From Lentzea jiangxiensis (GTDB lineage Bacteria > Actinomycetota > Actinomycetes > Mycobacteriales > Pseudonocardiaceae): a DNA stretch of 64,000 bases. Made by a program: the position numbers and the translations under genes. The DNA lies in NCBI RefSeq assembly GCF_900104175.1, contig NZ_FNIX01000010.1, positions 124,001 to 188,000 on the forward strand, given 5' to 3'. Positions 54,398 to 63,287 of this stretch are shown here, piece by piece. The notes under the pieces are model-generated. The model had not been told where the DNA came from, did no database searches, and saw only the letters and a list, made by a program, of their open reading frames with translations. Within the stretch, counting starts at the first letter, position 1. Each line of letters begins with the position of its first letter.

Positions 54398-55206
54398 CGG
54401 CGCAGCGTCAGCAACGCGTCGACGGTGGCGATCGAGCGCCATTCGAAGTGGACGATCGGGGTGAAGGCGGGGAAGCCGAAGGTCCAGCCGCCGTCCTCCC
54501 GCTGGCCCTGTTCGAGCGCGTCGAGGTCCTGGGCGAACTCGTCGTCGGTGAACCAGGCCCTGGCGAGGCTGGTGGGCTTCTGCGCGAACTCGTGCGGATC
54601 CAGGCCCTCGCCCTCCGCATATCCCTCGGTGCTCTGCGTGAGGTGCCTGAGCTTCTCCGCGGCGAGCTCCGCGCGAGCCCGGTCCGGGACCTCGTCGAGG
54701 AACATCGCCGCGCCCCGCAGCTCGTACGGGTGGGTCCGCTCCAGCCGGTCGATCTGCAGCCAGCAGTACTCGGTGGCCCGGTCGAGCCACGGGTGGCCGA
54801 TCTTCATCGCGTGCAGGGCGGCGGCGATCTGGGAGGTGAGGAGCAGCCCGCCCCGGTCGTCGGCCGCGACCCACGGCGCCCTGGGGTGGTCGCGGGAGGT
54901 GGAGAAGCCGAACGGCACACTGCCGTCCGGGCACGTGTCCTGCAGCCAGGTCAGAACCGGTTCGGCCTGGTCAGGGGCGCCGACCGCGGCGAAGAGCTGC
55001 AGCGCGCGCAGGGCGTGCAGCGGCTGGCTGGTGGGCCCGCGGTGGTCGGGTTCGAGGCCGTGGCCGAAGCCGCCGTCGTCGTTGCGGTAGGCCAGCACCG
55101 CCCGGACCACCGCCTCGGCGCTGCCGCCGTCGAAAACGTGCTCGAACCAGCGTTGTTCCAGCGTGCGGGCGTTGAGCCAGAGGAAGTTCCTCGCCTGTCC
55201 GATCAT
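54379..55206 (-). CDS. Hypothetical protein with terpene-cyclase-like alpha/alpha repeats
   Basis: 275 residues. Repeats such as YRNDDGGFGHGLEPD, GLLLTSQIAAALHAM and QREDGGWTFGFPAF resemble QW/DGGF repeats of alpha/alpha toroid proteins (squalene cyclase, prenyltransferase families). The catalytic DXDD motif of cyclases is missing, so cyclisation is unlikely. No signal peptide. Similar orphan genes are seen across actinomycetes; role unknown. Confidence 0.75.
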   Translation of the reverse strand: MIGQARNFLWLNARTLEQRWFEHVFDGGSAEAVVRAVLAYRNDDGGFGHGLEPDHRGPTSQPLHALRALQLFAAVGAPDQAEPVLTWLQDTCPDGSVPFGFSTSRDHPRAPWVAADDRGGLLLTSQIAAALHAMKIGHPWLDRATEYCWLQIDRLERTHPYELRGAAMFLDEVPDRARAELAAEKLRHLTQSTEGYAEGEGLDPHEFAQKPTSLARAWFTDDEFAQDLDALEQGQREDGGWTFGFPAFTPIVHFEWRSIATVDALLTLRRYGRIS

Positions 55207-55354
55207 GTCCCGAACCTAGGCCGGTCGTCGTGCGGGGGTCTTGGACGAATCGGCCACGTGACCTGATCAGCTGATTCGATCGCCTCCACGGGGAACCGGT
55301 CCTATGCGAAAATCCTCTAACCGGGGTGTGGAGTTCTGAGGGGAGCTGGCTGAG

Positions 55355-55801
55355 ATGCTGATGTTCGACGCACTCGTACCCGTCAAGGCCGCCGCTGCAG
55401 GTGCGGCTGCCGGTGCCGCTGCAGGTGCGGCTGCCGGTGCCGCTGCCGGTGCCGCTGCGGGCGCGGCCGCTGGGGCGGGCGGCGGCGGAGTCACGAAGTT
55501 CAGCGTCGACCCCGACCAGGCGCAGAAGATGATCGACGGCCTCAAACAGGCCCTCGAGAAGCTGATGGAGCTGAGGAAGTCGAGTCAGAAGATCCGTTTC
55601 GCGGGCGCCCCCGGACCCGATCCGTACAGCGGCTTCGCGACCCTCGCCATGCGCAAGACCGCAGGCGAAGAGCCCGGCGGCTACGTGTGGGCGAACGAGC
55701 AAGCACAGAAGGCGCTGGAACAGACCATCAAGAACATCGAGAAGGCTCTCGCCGAGTACCGGGCCACCGACGATGCGGCCAAGGCCGCGATGAAGGGCTG
55801 A
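55355..55801 (+). CDS. ESX-associated helical protein with Ala-Gly repeat and YxxxD tail
   Basis: 148 residues. After MLMFDALVPVKA come seven AAAG tetrapeptides, then a helical part (DPDQAQKMIDGLKQALEKLMELRKSSQ ... NEQAQKALEQTIKNIEKALAEYRATDD). The C terminus contains YRATD, fitting the YxxxD/E secretion signal of ESX/type VII substrates, after an amphipathic helix; no WxG is present. It is the first gene of a group with a DUF3558 lipoprotein, a PPE-like protein and EspG. GGGAG lies about ten bases before the ATG. The protein family is not recognised. Confidence 0.78.
   Translation: MLMFDALVPVKAAAAGAAAGAAAGAAAGAAAGAAAGAAAGAGGGGVTKFSVDPDQAQKMIDGLKQALEKLMELRKSSQKIRFAGAPGPDPYSGFATLAMRKTAGEEPGGYVWANEQAQKALEQTIKNIEKALAEYRATDDAAKAAMKG
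55391..55474 (+). repeat. 12-bp tandem repeats encoding AAAG
   Basis: Seven in-frame 12-base units of the type gccgctgcaggt / gcggctgccggt. The first four form a perfect 24-base tandem duplication (55391-55438). Slippage would vary repeat number in frame. Confidence 0.85.
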
Positions 55802-55808
55802 CACGACC

Positions 55809-56393
55809 TTGAAGCGCATGACCGCCCTGCTGACCGCCGTGCTCGCGTTCGGTGCTCTGGCGGGCTGCACGGGGAACACGACCGGCGGCACGCCCACCAC
55901 AGGCGCCCAGACCGGAACCGAGCAGACGAGCAGCGCGCCGACGTCGAGCGAGTCACCATCGGGGCTCAGCATCACCAAGTACTTGAGCAAGCCGTGCGAC
56001 ATCCTCAAGCCCGACCAGGTTGCGACGCTCGGCTCCGTCAAGACAGCCGCGGCGGGTACCGACGTGCTCGGCCCGACCTGCAAGTGGGACGGACAGGACC
56101 CGATCAAGAACTCGGGCTATGAGGTCAGCGTCACCGAAGGCAAGGACTTCGAAGCCCAGGTCGAGAACGTGAGGAAGAACCGGGTCTTCGTCGACAAGCA
56201 GATCGACGGTGTCCGCGTCATTTCCACCGATGAGACCGACGGAGCGATGTATTGCCTGACCTCGATCCAGGTCTCCAAGACCGATTCGGTCACGGTGCAG
56301 ATCGCGGGTGCCACGGACGAGCGCGCCACCAAGAAGCCGTGCCCGGAGACGGAGCGGGTTGCGCAGCTGATCATCACGAACTTGAAGGGGTAG
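55809..56393 (+). CDS. DUF3558 family lipoprotein (ESX-linked)
   Basis: 194 residues. Signal peptide with lipobox LAGC (LTAVLAFGALAGC), a Ser/Thr/Pro linker, then the DUF3558 domain (LSKPCDILKPDQVATLG, GPTCKWDG, MYCLTSIQV). TTG 55809 gives a basic N terminus (KRM); ATG 55818 is the alternative. It lies seven bases after the AAAG-repeat gene and five bases before the PPE-like gene. Confidence 0.85.
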   Translation: MKRMTALLTAVLAFGALAGCTGNTTGGTPTTGAQTGTEQTSSAPTSSESPSGLSITKYLSKPCDILKPDQVATLGSVKTAAAGTDVLGPTCKWDGQDPIKNSGYEVSVTEGKDFEAQVENVRKNRVFVDKQIDGVRVISTDETDGAMYCLTSIQVSKTDSVTVQIAGATDERATKKPCPETERVAQLIITNLKG

Positions 56394-56397
56394 CGAG

Positions 56398-57738
56398 ATG
56401 GCTGGGGATGAGCCGAACGTCGCTGGTTTCGTGATGCTTCCCTTCGCGGGCGGCTCGACGATCTACGAGTGGTTCGAGAAGGGAAGCGGACCGAGCCAAA
56501 GCACCGCGGTCACCGCAGACGGCTGGCGCGAACTCTCTAACGGTCACGGTGATGTGGCACAGCTGATCGAGAAGGCCGTGCGCGACTCCGGCGCAGCCTG
56601 GGAGGGTTCCGCAGGTGATGCCGCTCGCGGCGGAACGTCACCACTCGCGACCTGGGCGACCGTCACAGGTGACTCCGCGAGCCAGGCAGGTACGACCGCC
56701 GACACCATCGGCTCCGCGTACACGGACGCCAAGAACTCGATGTCGAAGCCGCCCGAGGTTCCCGACAAGCCGTTCCTGAACGACTGGATGCCCTGGGACA
56801 CCGACTACGACCAGGCGGTCGAGCGGAACCAGCAGGTGAACGAGCAGAACATGCGTGCGTTCAACCAGTACGCCAGCGCTGTCACCGCGAGCATGAACAA
56901 CCAGCCGACCTTCATCGCGCCGACGGCCACCGACGGCAACGTCGCGGAGCAGCCGAACAACGGTGAGCGCAGCATCTCCCAGGTGGGCACGCACAACCAG
57001 ACCCCGTCCAACGTCGGCACGGGCACGAACACCGGCACGAACACCGGCACCGGTGGTGGCGACCAGACGAACACCTCCGGCTGGAAGCCGCCGACGGACA
57101 GCACGAACCCGTCGGGCGTCGACCCGAAGTTCCCACCGCCCCCGCCGACCGACGACGGCCGTCCGCGGCCGCCCGGCAACATCGGCGACCCGGGCCTGCC
57201 GCCCGGTGGCAGGTGGGACCCGAACGACCCGCGTCGTCCCGGTGGCCCGCTCGACCCGAACAACCCGCGCAACCGTCCCGGTGGGCCGGGTGGCCCCGGT
57301 GGTCCAGGCGCGGGCCGCGGCATCGGCGGACCCGGCGGCGGCGGACCCGGCGGTGGTGCCGGCGGCGGTCGTGGTGGTGGCGGCGGCGGTGGCGGCCTCG
57401 GTGGACCCGGCGGTGGCCTCGGTGGCGCCGCGGCGGCTCGCGCGGGCGGCCTCGGTGGCCCCGGCGGCATGGGCAGCGGCTTCGGTGGCGCGGCCGGTGT
57501 GGCCGGTACCGGCGACGGTCGTGGCGGTGCCGGTGGCTTCGGGCCTGCTGGTGCCGGTGCGGCGGGCGCTGCCGGTCGCGGTGGCGCGGCGGGCATGGGT
57601 GCGGGCGGTATGGGCGCCGGTGCCGGTCGTGGTCAGGGCGAGGAGGACAAGGAGCACAAGTCCGCGTCCTACCTGCAGGAGACCGAGGACATCTTCGGCG
57701 ACGGAACGCTGGTCGCTCCGCCGGTCATCGGCGGATAG
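56398..57738 (+). CDS. PPE-like ESX substrate with Gly/Pro-rich domain
   Basis: 446 residues. The first 180 are helical, with a WxG-like AAWEGSAGDAARGG and YDQAVERNQQVNEQNMRAFNQY, as in WXG100/PPE-type proteins of Pseudonocardiaceae. The middle is Thr/Gly/Asn-rich, then a long Gly/Pro/Ala region. The C terminus SYLQETEDIFGDGTLVAPPVIGG is a tail commonly seen on such PPE-like proteins. The neighbouring EspG is its likely chaperone. No ESX core gene is present in the window. Confidence 0.82.
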   Translation: MAGDEPNVAGFVMLPFAGGSTIYEWFEKGSGPSQSTAVTADGWRELSNGHGDVAQLIEKAVRDSGAAWEGSAGDAARGGTSPLATWATVTGDSASQAGTTADTIGSAYTDAKNSMSKPPEVPDKPFLNDWMPWDTDYDQAVERNQQVNEQNMRAFNQYASAVTASMNNQPTFIAPTATDGNVAEQPNNGERSISQVGTHNQTPSNVGTGTNTGTNTGTGGGDQTNTSGWKPPTDSTNPSGVDPKFPPPPPTDDGRPRPPGNIGDPGLPPGGRWDPNDPRRPGGPLDPNNPRNRPGGPGGPGGPGAGRGIGGPGGGGPGGGAGGGRGGGGGGGGLGGPGGGLGGAAAARAGGLGGPGGMGSGFGGAAGVAGTGDGRGGAGGFGPAGAGAAGAAGRGGAAGMGAGGMGAGAGRGQGEEDKEHKSASYLQETEDIFGDGTLVAPPVIGG

Positions 57739-57747
57739 GGGGACGAC

Positions 57748-58527
57748 GTGCTTCGCAGCAGGGTCGCCATCCCTGTCACGGCGCTCTACCAGGCGTGGCA
57801 CGCCGCGGGCCTGCCGACGATGCACCGTGCGCTGCTCGCCCAGGTCGACTTCGACGAGGACCTCCTCGCGTCGGGCGACGTGAGCGAGCTCGAACGGCTG
57901 CAGCGGTCGGCGTGGGCCCAGCTCGAGCAGTACGGGCTCGCGCGCGGCAACCAGATCCACCCGGACCTGGCGAACGCGCTGCGGCTCGTGGTCGAGGCCG
58001 GCGTGGAGTACTGGGCGTTCTTCAGCTTGAAGGACGGCCCGCAGCAGAGCGTGCTCGTCGTGACGAACGGTCAGGACGCCCTGCGGATCGTGCTCACGCC
58101 GGACCAGCAGTTCGTGCTCGAACCGATCCGTCCCGAGGAAGCCCCGCAGGCCCTGGTCGGCGCGCTGCCGCCCACGCCAGCGGGCAGGGGCAACCCGATC
58201 ACGGTGCCCGAGGACGCGTTGCGGCAGAAGCGGCAGCCGTCCTACGAGGACACCGGCTCGTTCCTGCAGCAGAGCCGTCCGACCAGCACGCCGAACGACC
58301 AGCTGGTCGCGCAGCTGAAGGAGATCATGGGCCAGCCGCGCACCGCGGGCGGTCAGCTCTTCTCGGCCAAGCGCGACCACCTCGGCCGCAAGCAGCGCTG
58401 CGCCCACCCGCTGACGTTCATCGACACGCCGAGCGGGCGGTACCTGGCGGCCAAGAGCGACGGCTGGCTGCGGGTGCAGCCGGCCGACTTCGGCACGCTG
58501 GCGCACATGACGGCGACCATGCCGTAG
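57748..58527 (+). CDS. EspG family ESX secretion-associated chaperone
   Basis: 259 residues of the EspG fold: VAIPVTALYQAWHAAGLP near the N terminus, central YWAFFSLKDGPQQSVLVVTNGQDALRIVL and C-terminal GQLFSAKRDHLGRKQRCAHPLTFIDTPSGRYLA. In mycobacteria EspG binds PE-PPE substrates in the cytosol and keeps them competent for the ESX secretion channel. Here the PPE-like gene ends nine bases before GTG 57748, which is preceded by AGGGGG. Confidence 0.88.
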   Translation: MLRSRVAIPVTALYQAWHAAGLPTMHRALLAQVDFDEDLLASGDVSELERLQRSAWAQLEQYGLARGNQIHPDLANALRLVVEAGVEYWAFFSLKDGPQQSVLVVTNGQDALRIVLTPDQQFVLEPIRPEEAPQALVGALPPTPAGRGNPITVPEDALRQKRQPSYEDTGSFLQQSRPTSTPNDQLVAQLKEIMGQPRTAGGQLFSAKRDHLGRKQRCAHPLTFIDTPSGRYLAAKSDGWLRVQPADFGTLAHMTATMP

Positions 58528-58539
58528 GAGACGCCTGTT

Positions 58540-58578
58540 CGACGGCCGGGTCGCTGCCGCGGCCCGGCCGTCGTCGTT
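58540..58578. terminator. Bidirectional terminator between espG and LMO
   Basis: Perfect 11-base stem CGACGGCCGGG / CCCGGCCGTCG with a 12-base loop between two convergent genes. Confidence 0.7.
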
Positions 58579-58579
58579 C

Positions 58580-59740
58580 TCAGGCGAACCGCAGCGCGTC
58601 CGGCCCCAGCTCGGCCGGACTCCGGTGGCCGGAAAGCCCGAGCGTCAGGTCGAAGTCCGCGAGCAGGCTCCGCAGCACGTGCTTGACGCCGACCTGGCCA
58701 CCGTGCGCGAGCCCGTACGCGAAGGGCCGCCCGACCATCACGGCCTTCGCCCCGAGCGCGAGCGCCTTCACGACGTCCGCACCGGTGCGGATCCCGGAGT
58801 CGAAGAGCACGTCGACCTGCTCCCCCACCGCCTCGACGATCGCCGGCAACGCGTCCAGCGACCCGACCGCCCCGTCGACCTGGCGCCCGCCGTGGTTCGA
58901 CACGACGACACCGTCCATTCCGGACTCGACAGCCCGGCGGGCGTCGTCGGGGTGCTGGATTCCCTTGAGGACGATCGGCCCGTCCCAGTGCTCGCGCAGG
59001 AACGACAGCTGGTCCCACGACTTGTCGGTGCCGGTGAACATGCCCACCCACCGCAGGATCGCCATCGGCAGGTCCTCCTCCGGCGACTTCTGCAGCCCGG
59101 CGCGGAAGGCGGGGTCGCTGAACGGGATCGCCGTGCCCACCCCGCGCAGGAACGGCAGGTAGGCCTGGTCGAGGTCGTGCGGCCGCCACGCCAGCGTCCA
59201 CGTGTCGAGCGTGACGACGAGCGCCGTGTACCCGGCCTTCTTCGCCCGCTCCAGCAGCGACGCGCACACCTCGGGGTCGTTCGGCCAGTACAGCTGGTAC
59301 CAGCGCGGCCCGTCACCCGACGCCTCGGCGACCTCCTCGATGGTGTGCGACGACGCCGTGGACAGCACCATCGGCACCCCGAGCTCCGCCGCGGCCCGCG
59401 CGGTCGCCAGTTCGCCGTCCGGGTGCAGGATCGACTGCACGCCAACGGGTGCGAGCATCACCGGTGCCGGCAGCTCGGTGCCGAGGACGCTCACGCCGAG
59501 ATGCCGCTCGGTCGCGTTCGTGAGCATCCGCGGCACGATCCGCACGCGCTCGAACGCGTCGCGGTTCGCCCGCACGGTGGCACCCGACCCGGCGCCTCCC
59601 GCCACGTACCAGAACGGCCCCGGCCCGAGCCTCTCGCGCGCGGACTGCTCCAGCGCGTCCGGGTCGGTGGTGAACGGCGGCACGGCGCCGCCGAGCCCCT
59701 GCAGGTAGATCTCGTTCTGGTACGCGGCGAAGGAGGTCAT
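58580..59740 (-). CDS. Lactate 2-monooxygenase (FMN-dependent alpha-hydroxy acid oxidase family)
   Basis: 386 residues of the FMN barrel. The N-terminal YQNEIYLQGLGGAVPPFTTDPDALE is characteristic of lactate 2-monooxygenase; APVGVQSILHPDGELATARAAAELG, KGIQHPDDA, VVVSNHGGRQVDG (catalytic His and Arg) and DSGIRTGADVVKALALGAKAVMVGRPF complete the active site. It turns L-lactate and O2 into acetate, CO2 and water, or may act as an oxidase on a related acid. Confidence 0.93.
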   Translation of the reverse strand: MTSFAAYQNEIYLQGLGGAVPPFTTDPDALEQSARERLGPGPFWYVAGGAGSGATVRANRDAFERVRIVPRMLTNATERHLGVSVLGTELPAPVMLAPVGVQSILHPDGELATARAAAELGVPMVLSTASSHTIEEVAEASGDGPRWYQLYWPNDPEVCASLLERAKKAGYTALVVTLDTWTLAWRPHDLDQAYLPFLRGVGTAIPFSDPAFRAGLQKSPEEDLPMAILRWVGMFTGTDKSWDQLSFLREHWDGPIVLKGIQHPDDARRAVESGMDGVVVSNHGGRQVDGAVGSLDALPAIVEAVGEQVDVLFDSGIRTGADVVKALALGAKAVMVGRPFAYGLAHGGQVGVKHVLRSLLADFDLTLGLSGHRSPAELGPDALRFA

Positions 59741-59774
59741 GCGGCCTACTCTGCTACGAAGCGAGCCGCGCCAG

Positions 59775-61925
59775 CTAGGCCCGCGCCGCCGCGCTCTTCT
59801 TCGGAACCGCTCGACGTGGCCAGCGCGACTCCAGCCAGATGGCGATCGGCGCCGCGGTGACCACTGTGGACGCCGTGCCCGCCAGCAGACCGATCAGCAA
59901 CGCCGTCGCGAAGTCGGCCAGCGAGCCGTCTCCCAGCACGAGCAGGGCGGCGAGCACGAACAGCACGCCGATGCCGGTGTTCACGGTGCGGGGCACGGTC
60001 TGCACCACCGCGTCGGACACCACGTCCGGGTACGGGCTCTTGAACCGGGATCCGCGCAGCTCGCGCAGGCGGTCGAAGACGACCACGGAGTCGTTGACGG
60101 AGTAGCCGATCACGGTCAGCAGGGCCGCGAGGAACACGCCGTCGGCGGTCTTGCCCATCCACGCGAACAGTCCCACCAGCACCAGGACGTCGCTGATCAG
60201 GGCGGCGACCGTGGCGAGACCGAGGCGCCAGTCGAAGCGGACGGCCAGGTAGCCGAGCTGGGCGGCGACGGCGATGGCGAGGCCGATGACGGCGTTGCGG
60301 CGCAGCTCGGAGGAGAGCGACGGGCCGATCAGCTCGTTGCTCGACTGGCGGGCGCCGCCGTCGACCGCGGACGACACGACCTGGCCGATGCGGGTGGACG
60401 TCGCGTCGTCGATCGGGCCGGTGCGCAGCGAGACCTCGTTGCCCGAGGACGAGACGACCACGTCGCCGAAGCCCGCGTCGGCCAGGGCGCCGCGCACGCG
60501 ACCGGCGTCCACGGCGCCGCCCGCGGTGAAGTCGAGCATGCGGCCGCCGGTGAACTCGACGCCCAGGTTGAGGCCTCGCACGAGCAGGCCGGCGAACGTC
60601 ACGAGCACCAGGACGCCGGCGCTGAGGAGCCACCGGGACGGGCGGCGGTACAGCACGACGGACAGGCGCTGGCGGACCCAGCCGAGCGTGTGCAGGCCGC
60701 TCAGGCGGGGGCGCTTGGCGACGAAACGGGTGCCGAGCGCCCACACCACGAGCACGCGTGAGAGCACCAGGGCGCTGAACATCGAGGCCAGCACACCGAT
60801 GGTCAGCGTGACACCGAAGCCCCGGACGGGTCCCGTGGCCAGCCAGAACAGCAGACCCGCTGCCAGCAGCGTGGTCACGTTCGAGTCGGCGATGGCGCTC
60901 AGGGCGCCGCTGAAGCCCTTCTCCGACGCGCGCCGGAGGTTGGGTTTGCGCGAGTACTCCTCGCGCGCCCGTTCGAAGATCAGGACGTTCGCGTCGACCG
61001 CCATGCCGATCGCCAGCACGAAGCCGGCCAGGCCCGGCAGGGTCAAGGTCGCCCCCACCGCCAGCAGTCCGGCGTAGGCCACGCCCGCGTAGCCGACCAG
61101 GGCGACGACAGCCAGGAAGCCCGCGAGGCGGTAGGCGAACATCAGGAACAGCGAGGTCAGGGCGATGCCGATGATCGCGGCCTGGGCGCTGGCCTCGATG
61201 GCCTCGGCGCCGAGGGTCGCGCCGACGGTGCGCTGCTCGATCACCTCGACGGGCACGGGCAGCGCGCCGGAACGGATGACCAGCGCCAGTTCCTTCGCCT
61301 CGGGCTGGGAGAACCGGCCGGTGATCGTCGTGGCGCCGCCCGCCTGACCGCCGCCGCACGGGGTGTCGAGGCTGACCTCGGGCGACGAGATCGGCTTGCC
61401 GTCGAGCACGAACGCGATCTGGCGGCCGGGGGCGCCGGACGGCTCGCAGGCCGCCTCGCCGGTGACCTTCTGCCACTTGCCGGGGGCGTCGCCCTGGAAC
61501 TGGATGTTGACGACGAAGCCCGCGCCCTGCGAGTTGCGCACGGACTGGGCGTCCGAGATGCCCTCGCCGGTCATGACGGTCTCGCCGTTGCGCTGCACGG
61601 TGAGCTGGGCGGTGCGGCCGAGGACCTTCACGGCCTCCTCGGGGTCCTGGACGCCGGGGAGCTCCACGACGATGCGGTTCTCGCCGGAGCGGGCGATCAC
61701 CGGTTCGGCGACGCCGAGCGCGTCGACGCGGCGGCGCAGGACCTCGAGGGAGCGGTCGGCGGCGTCGGAGTCGCCCTTGGCCTCGAGGACGATCTGGGTG
61801 CCACCGCGCAGGTCGAGGCCCAGGCGGGGATCGGTGGTGAGCAGCAGGAAAGCGGAGGCGACGAGGACCCCGAGCGCTATGAGACCGCGCACGAGAAGAC
61901 CCCGCCGCGCGTTGTCGCGCGACAT
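59775..61925 (-). CDS. secDF: Fused SecD-SecF protein translocase
   Basis: 716 residues joining SecD (1-400) and SecF (430-716). SecD: DPRLGLDLRGGTQIVLEA, P1 domain, GAEAIEASAQAAIIGI and GMAVDANVLIFERAREEY. SecF: LNLGVEFTGGRMLDF, VGLFAWMG, GYSVNDSVVVFDRLRE and NTGIGVLFVLAALLVLG. Twelve membrane helices are predicted. It uses the proton gradient to pull proteins out after SecYEG. Most actinomycetes have separate secD and secF with yajC, so this is probably a second, fused copy. It is the last gene of a group with the small secreted protein and TPR membrane protein. Confidence 0.93.
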   Translation of the reverse strand: MSRDNARRGLLVRGLIALGVLVASAFLLLTTDPRLGLDLRGGTQIVLEAKGDSDAADRSLEVLRRRVDALGVAEPVIARSGENRIVVELPGVQDPEEAVKVLGRTAQLTVQRNGETVMTGEGISDAQSVRNSQGAGFVVNIQFQGDAPGKWQKVTGEAACEPSGAPGRQIAFVLDGKPISSPEVSLDTPCGGGQAGGATTITGRFSQPEAKELALVIRSGALPVPVEVIEQRTVGATLGAEAIEASAQAAIIGIALTSLFLMFAYRLAGFLAVVALVGYAGVAYAGLLAVGATLTLPGLAGFVLAIGMAVDANVLIFERAREEYSRKPNLRRASEKGFSGALSAIADSNVTTLLAAGLLFWLATGPVRGFGVTLTIGVLASMFSALVLSRVLVVWALGTRFVAKRPRLSGLHTLGWVRQRLSVVLYRRPSRWLLSAGVLVLVTFAGLLVRGLNLGVEFTGGRMLDFTAGGAVDAGRVRGALADAGFGDVVVSSSGNEVSLRTGPIDDATSTRIGQVVSSAVDGGARQSSNELIGPSLSSELRRNAVIGLAIAVAAQLGYLAVRFDWRLGLATVAALISDVLVLVGLFAWMGKTADGVFLAALLTVIGYSVNDSVVVFDRLRELRGSRFKSPYPDVVSDAVVQTVPRTVNTGIGVLFVLAALLVLGDGSLADFATALLIGLLAGTASTVVTAAPIAIWLESRWPRRAVPKKSAAARA

Positions 61926-61968
61926 GGGTGGGTGGACCTTCCGGAAGAAGTTGCTGGGGAACGAGCTC

Positions 61969-62292
61969 TCAGCGACCGGAAGGCGGGGAACGGTCCCGCT
62001 GCGGGGTCCAGCGGATGCCCTCGGGCGTGCGGTGCACGCGGCGGGCGAAGGAGACGACGAACCGCATCGGCAGCGCGGGCCTGGTGACCGGCGGCACGTC
62101 CATCGGCAGCTGGGCCTGCGGCACCTGGGCGGCCTGGACGTTGTGCGGCTTGGGCGTGGTGACGGGGAGGTTCGCGAACTCGTGGCCGTGCCGGACGACG
62201 GATCCGGCGGCGGCCGGCTCGGCGGGCGCGGCGACGACGAACAGCTGTCCGAGGAACAGCATGAACGCGAGAGCGACCGCGTTGCGACGCAT
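61969..62292 (-). CDS. Small secreted protein, unknown
   Basis: 107 residues with a signal peptide (RRNAVALAFMLFLGQLFVVAAPAEPAAA) and a Pro/Val/Arg-rich mature part, no cysteines. ATG 62292 shares one base with the stop of the TPR gene (TGATG), so translation is coupled. SecDF follows 43 bases later. No family recognised. Confidence 0.75.
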   Translation of the reverse strand: MRRNAVALAFMLFLGQLFVVAAPAEPAAAGSVVRHGHEFANLPVTTPKPHNVQAAQVPQAQLPMDVPPVTRPALPMRFVVSFARRVHRTPEGIRWTPQRDRSPPSGR

Positions 62293-63242
62293 CACCGCTT
62301 CCTGCCTCCACCGACGTAGACGAGCGCTCCCGCCACGACAGCGCACAACCAGGAAAGCACAAGTGGCTGCATCGTGGTGGCGCCGAACAGCAGCGCGACG
62401 GTCCACGCGGTCAGGACCAGCGTCGAGGCACCGAGCAGCGACACCGTCACGGCGAGCTTGCGCAGGCTGAACAGCAGCGAGAACGGGCGCAGCCGCAACG
62501 CCACGACGAGGCAGCACAGGACGATCGCGCCGGTGAAGAACCCGAGGTAGGGCGTGGGCCGGGGCATGCCGGCGATCAGCGCGAGCACACCGCCGCCGAT
62601 CAGCAGCAACGACAGCGTGCGCAGCGCGCGCCACACCTGCACCTTGTTCAACCGCACCGGCGCGGGCCTGGCACCGCGGCGCCGTTGCACGGTCGCGAGG
62701 TTGGCCTTCGAGTCGGCGTCGGACGGGTCGAGCTTGATCGCCGTCCGGTACGCGTGCTCGGCGGTGCCCCAGTCGCGCAGCCGCAGGGCCGCGTCACCGA
62801 GCACCTGGAACGCCCGCGGCTCGGTCGAGGCGAGCTGCGAGGCGTGCAGTGCCGAGTCGAACGCCTCGACGGCGCCGTCCGGGACGTCCGCGAGGACCTC
62901 GGCGACCACGACGTAGCAGCGCCAGTCGCCGGGCTTGCGCCGCACGGACTCCCGCGCCGCGACCGCCGCCTCCTGGTGCCGGCCGAGGTCGCTCAGGGCC
63001 AGTGCCGCGAGGCGTTGCGGCCAGGCGGGCTCGCCGTCGAGGACCATCGCGCGCTTGGCCGAGTCGAGGGCCTGGTCCGCCTCACCGAGGTCGAGGTGGG
63101 CCGCCGCGAGCCGGCACCACGCCTCGGCGTGCCGTGGGTTCGCCGCCACGAGGGGCCGCAACAGGTCGATCGCCTGCCGCGGCTTCCCCGAGGCGGTGAG
63201 CTCCGCGGCACGCAGGAGCACCGCTGTCATCGGCTCGGACAC
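62292..63242 (-). CDS. TPR-repeat membrane protein
   Basis: 316 residues: tetratricopeptide repeats to about 190 (RQAIDLLRPLVAANPRHAEAWCRLAAAHLDLGEADQALDSAKRAMVLD; YRTAIKLDPSDADSKANLATV), then four membrane helices in the C-terminal third. GTG 63242; ATG 63230 also in frame. First gene of the operon with the small secreted protein and SecDF; may help feed clients to the translocase, an inference from order only. Confidence 0.85.
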   Translation of the reverse strand: MSEPMTAVLLRAAELTASGKPRQAIDLLRPLVAANPRHAEAWCRLAAAHLDLGEADQALDSAKRAMVLDGEPAWPQRLAALALSDLGRHQEAAVAARESVRRKPGDWRCYVVVAEVLADVPDGAVEAFDSALHASQLASTEPRAFQVLGDAALRLRDWGTAEHAYRTAIKLDPSDADSKANLATVQRRRGARPAPVRLNKVQVWRALRTLSLLLIGGGVLALIAGMPRPTPYLGFFTGAIVLCCLVVALRLRPFSLLFSLRKLAVTVSLLGASTLVLTAWTVALLFGATTMQPLVLSWLCAVVAGALVYVGGGRKR

Positions 63243-63287
63243 GCCGCACAGTGTGGCAAAGCGTCGCGGACCCTCGAACGGGTGACC

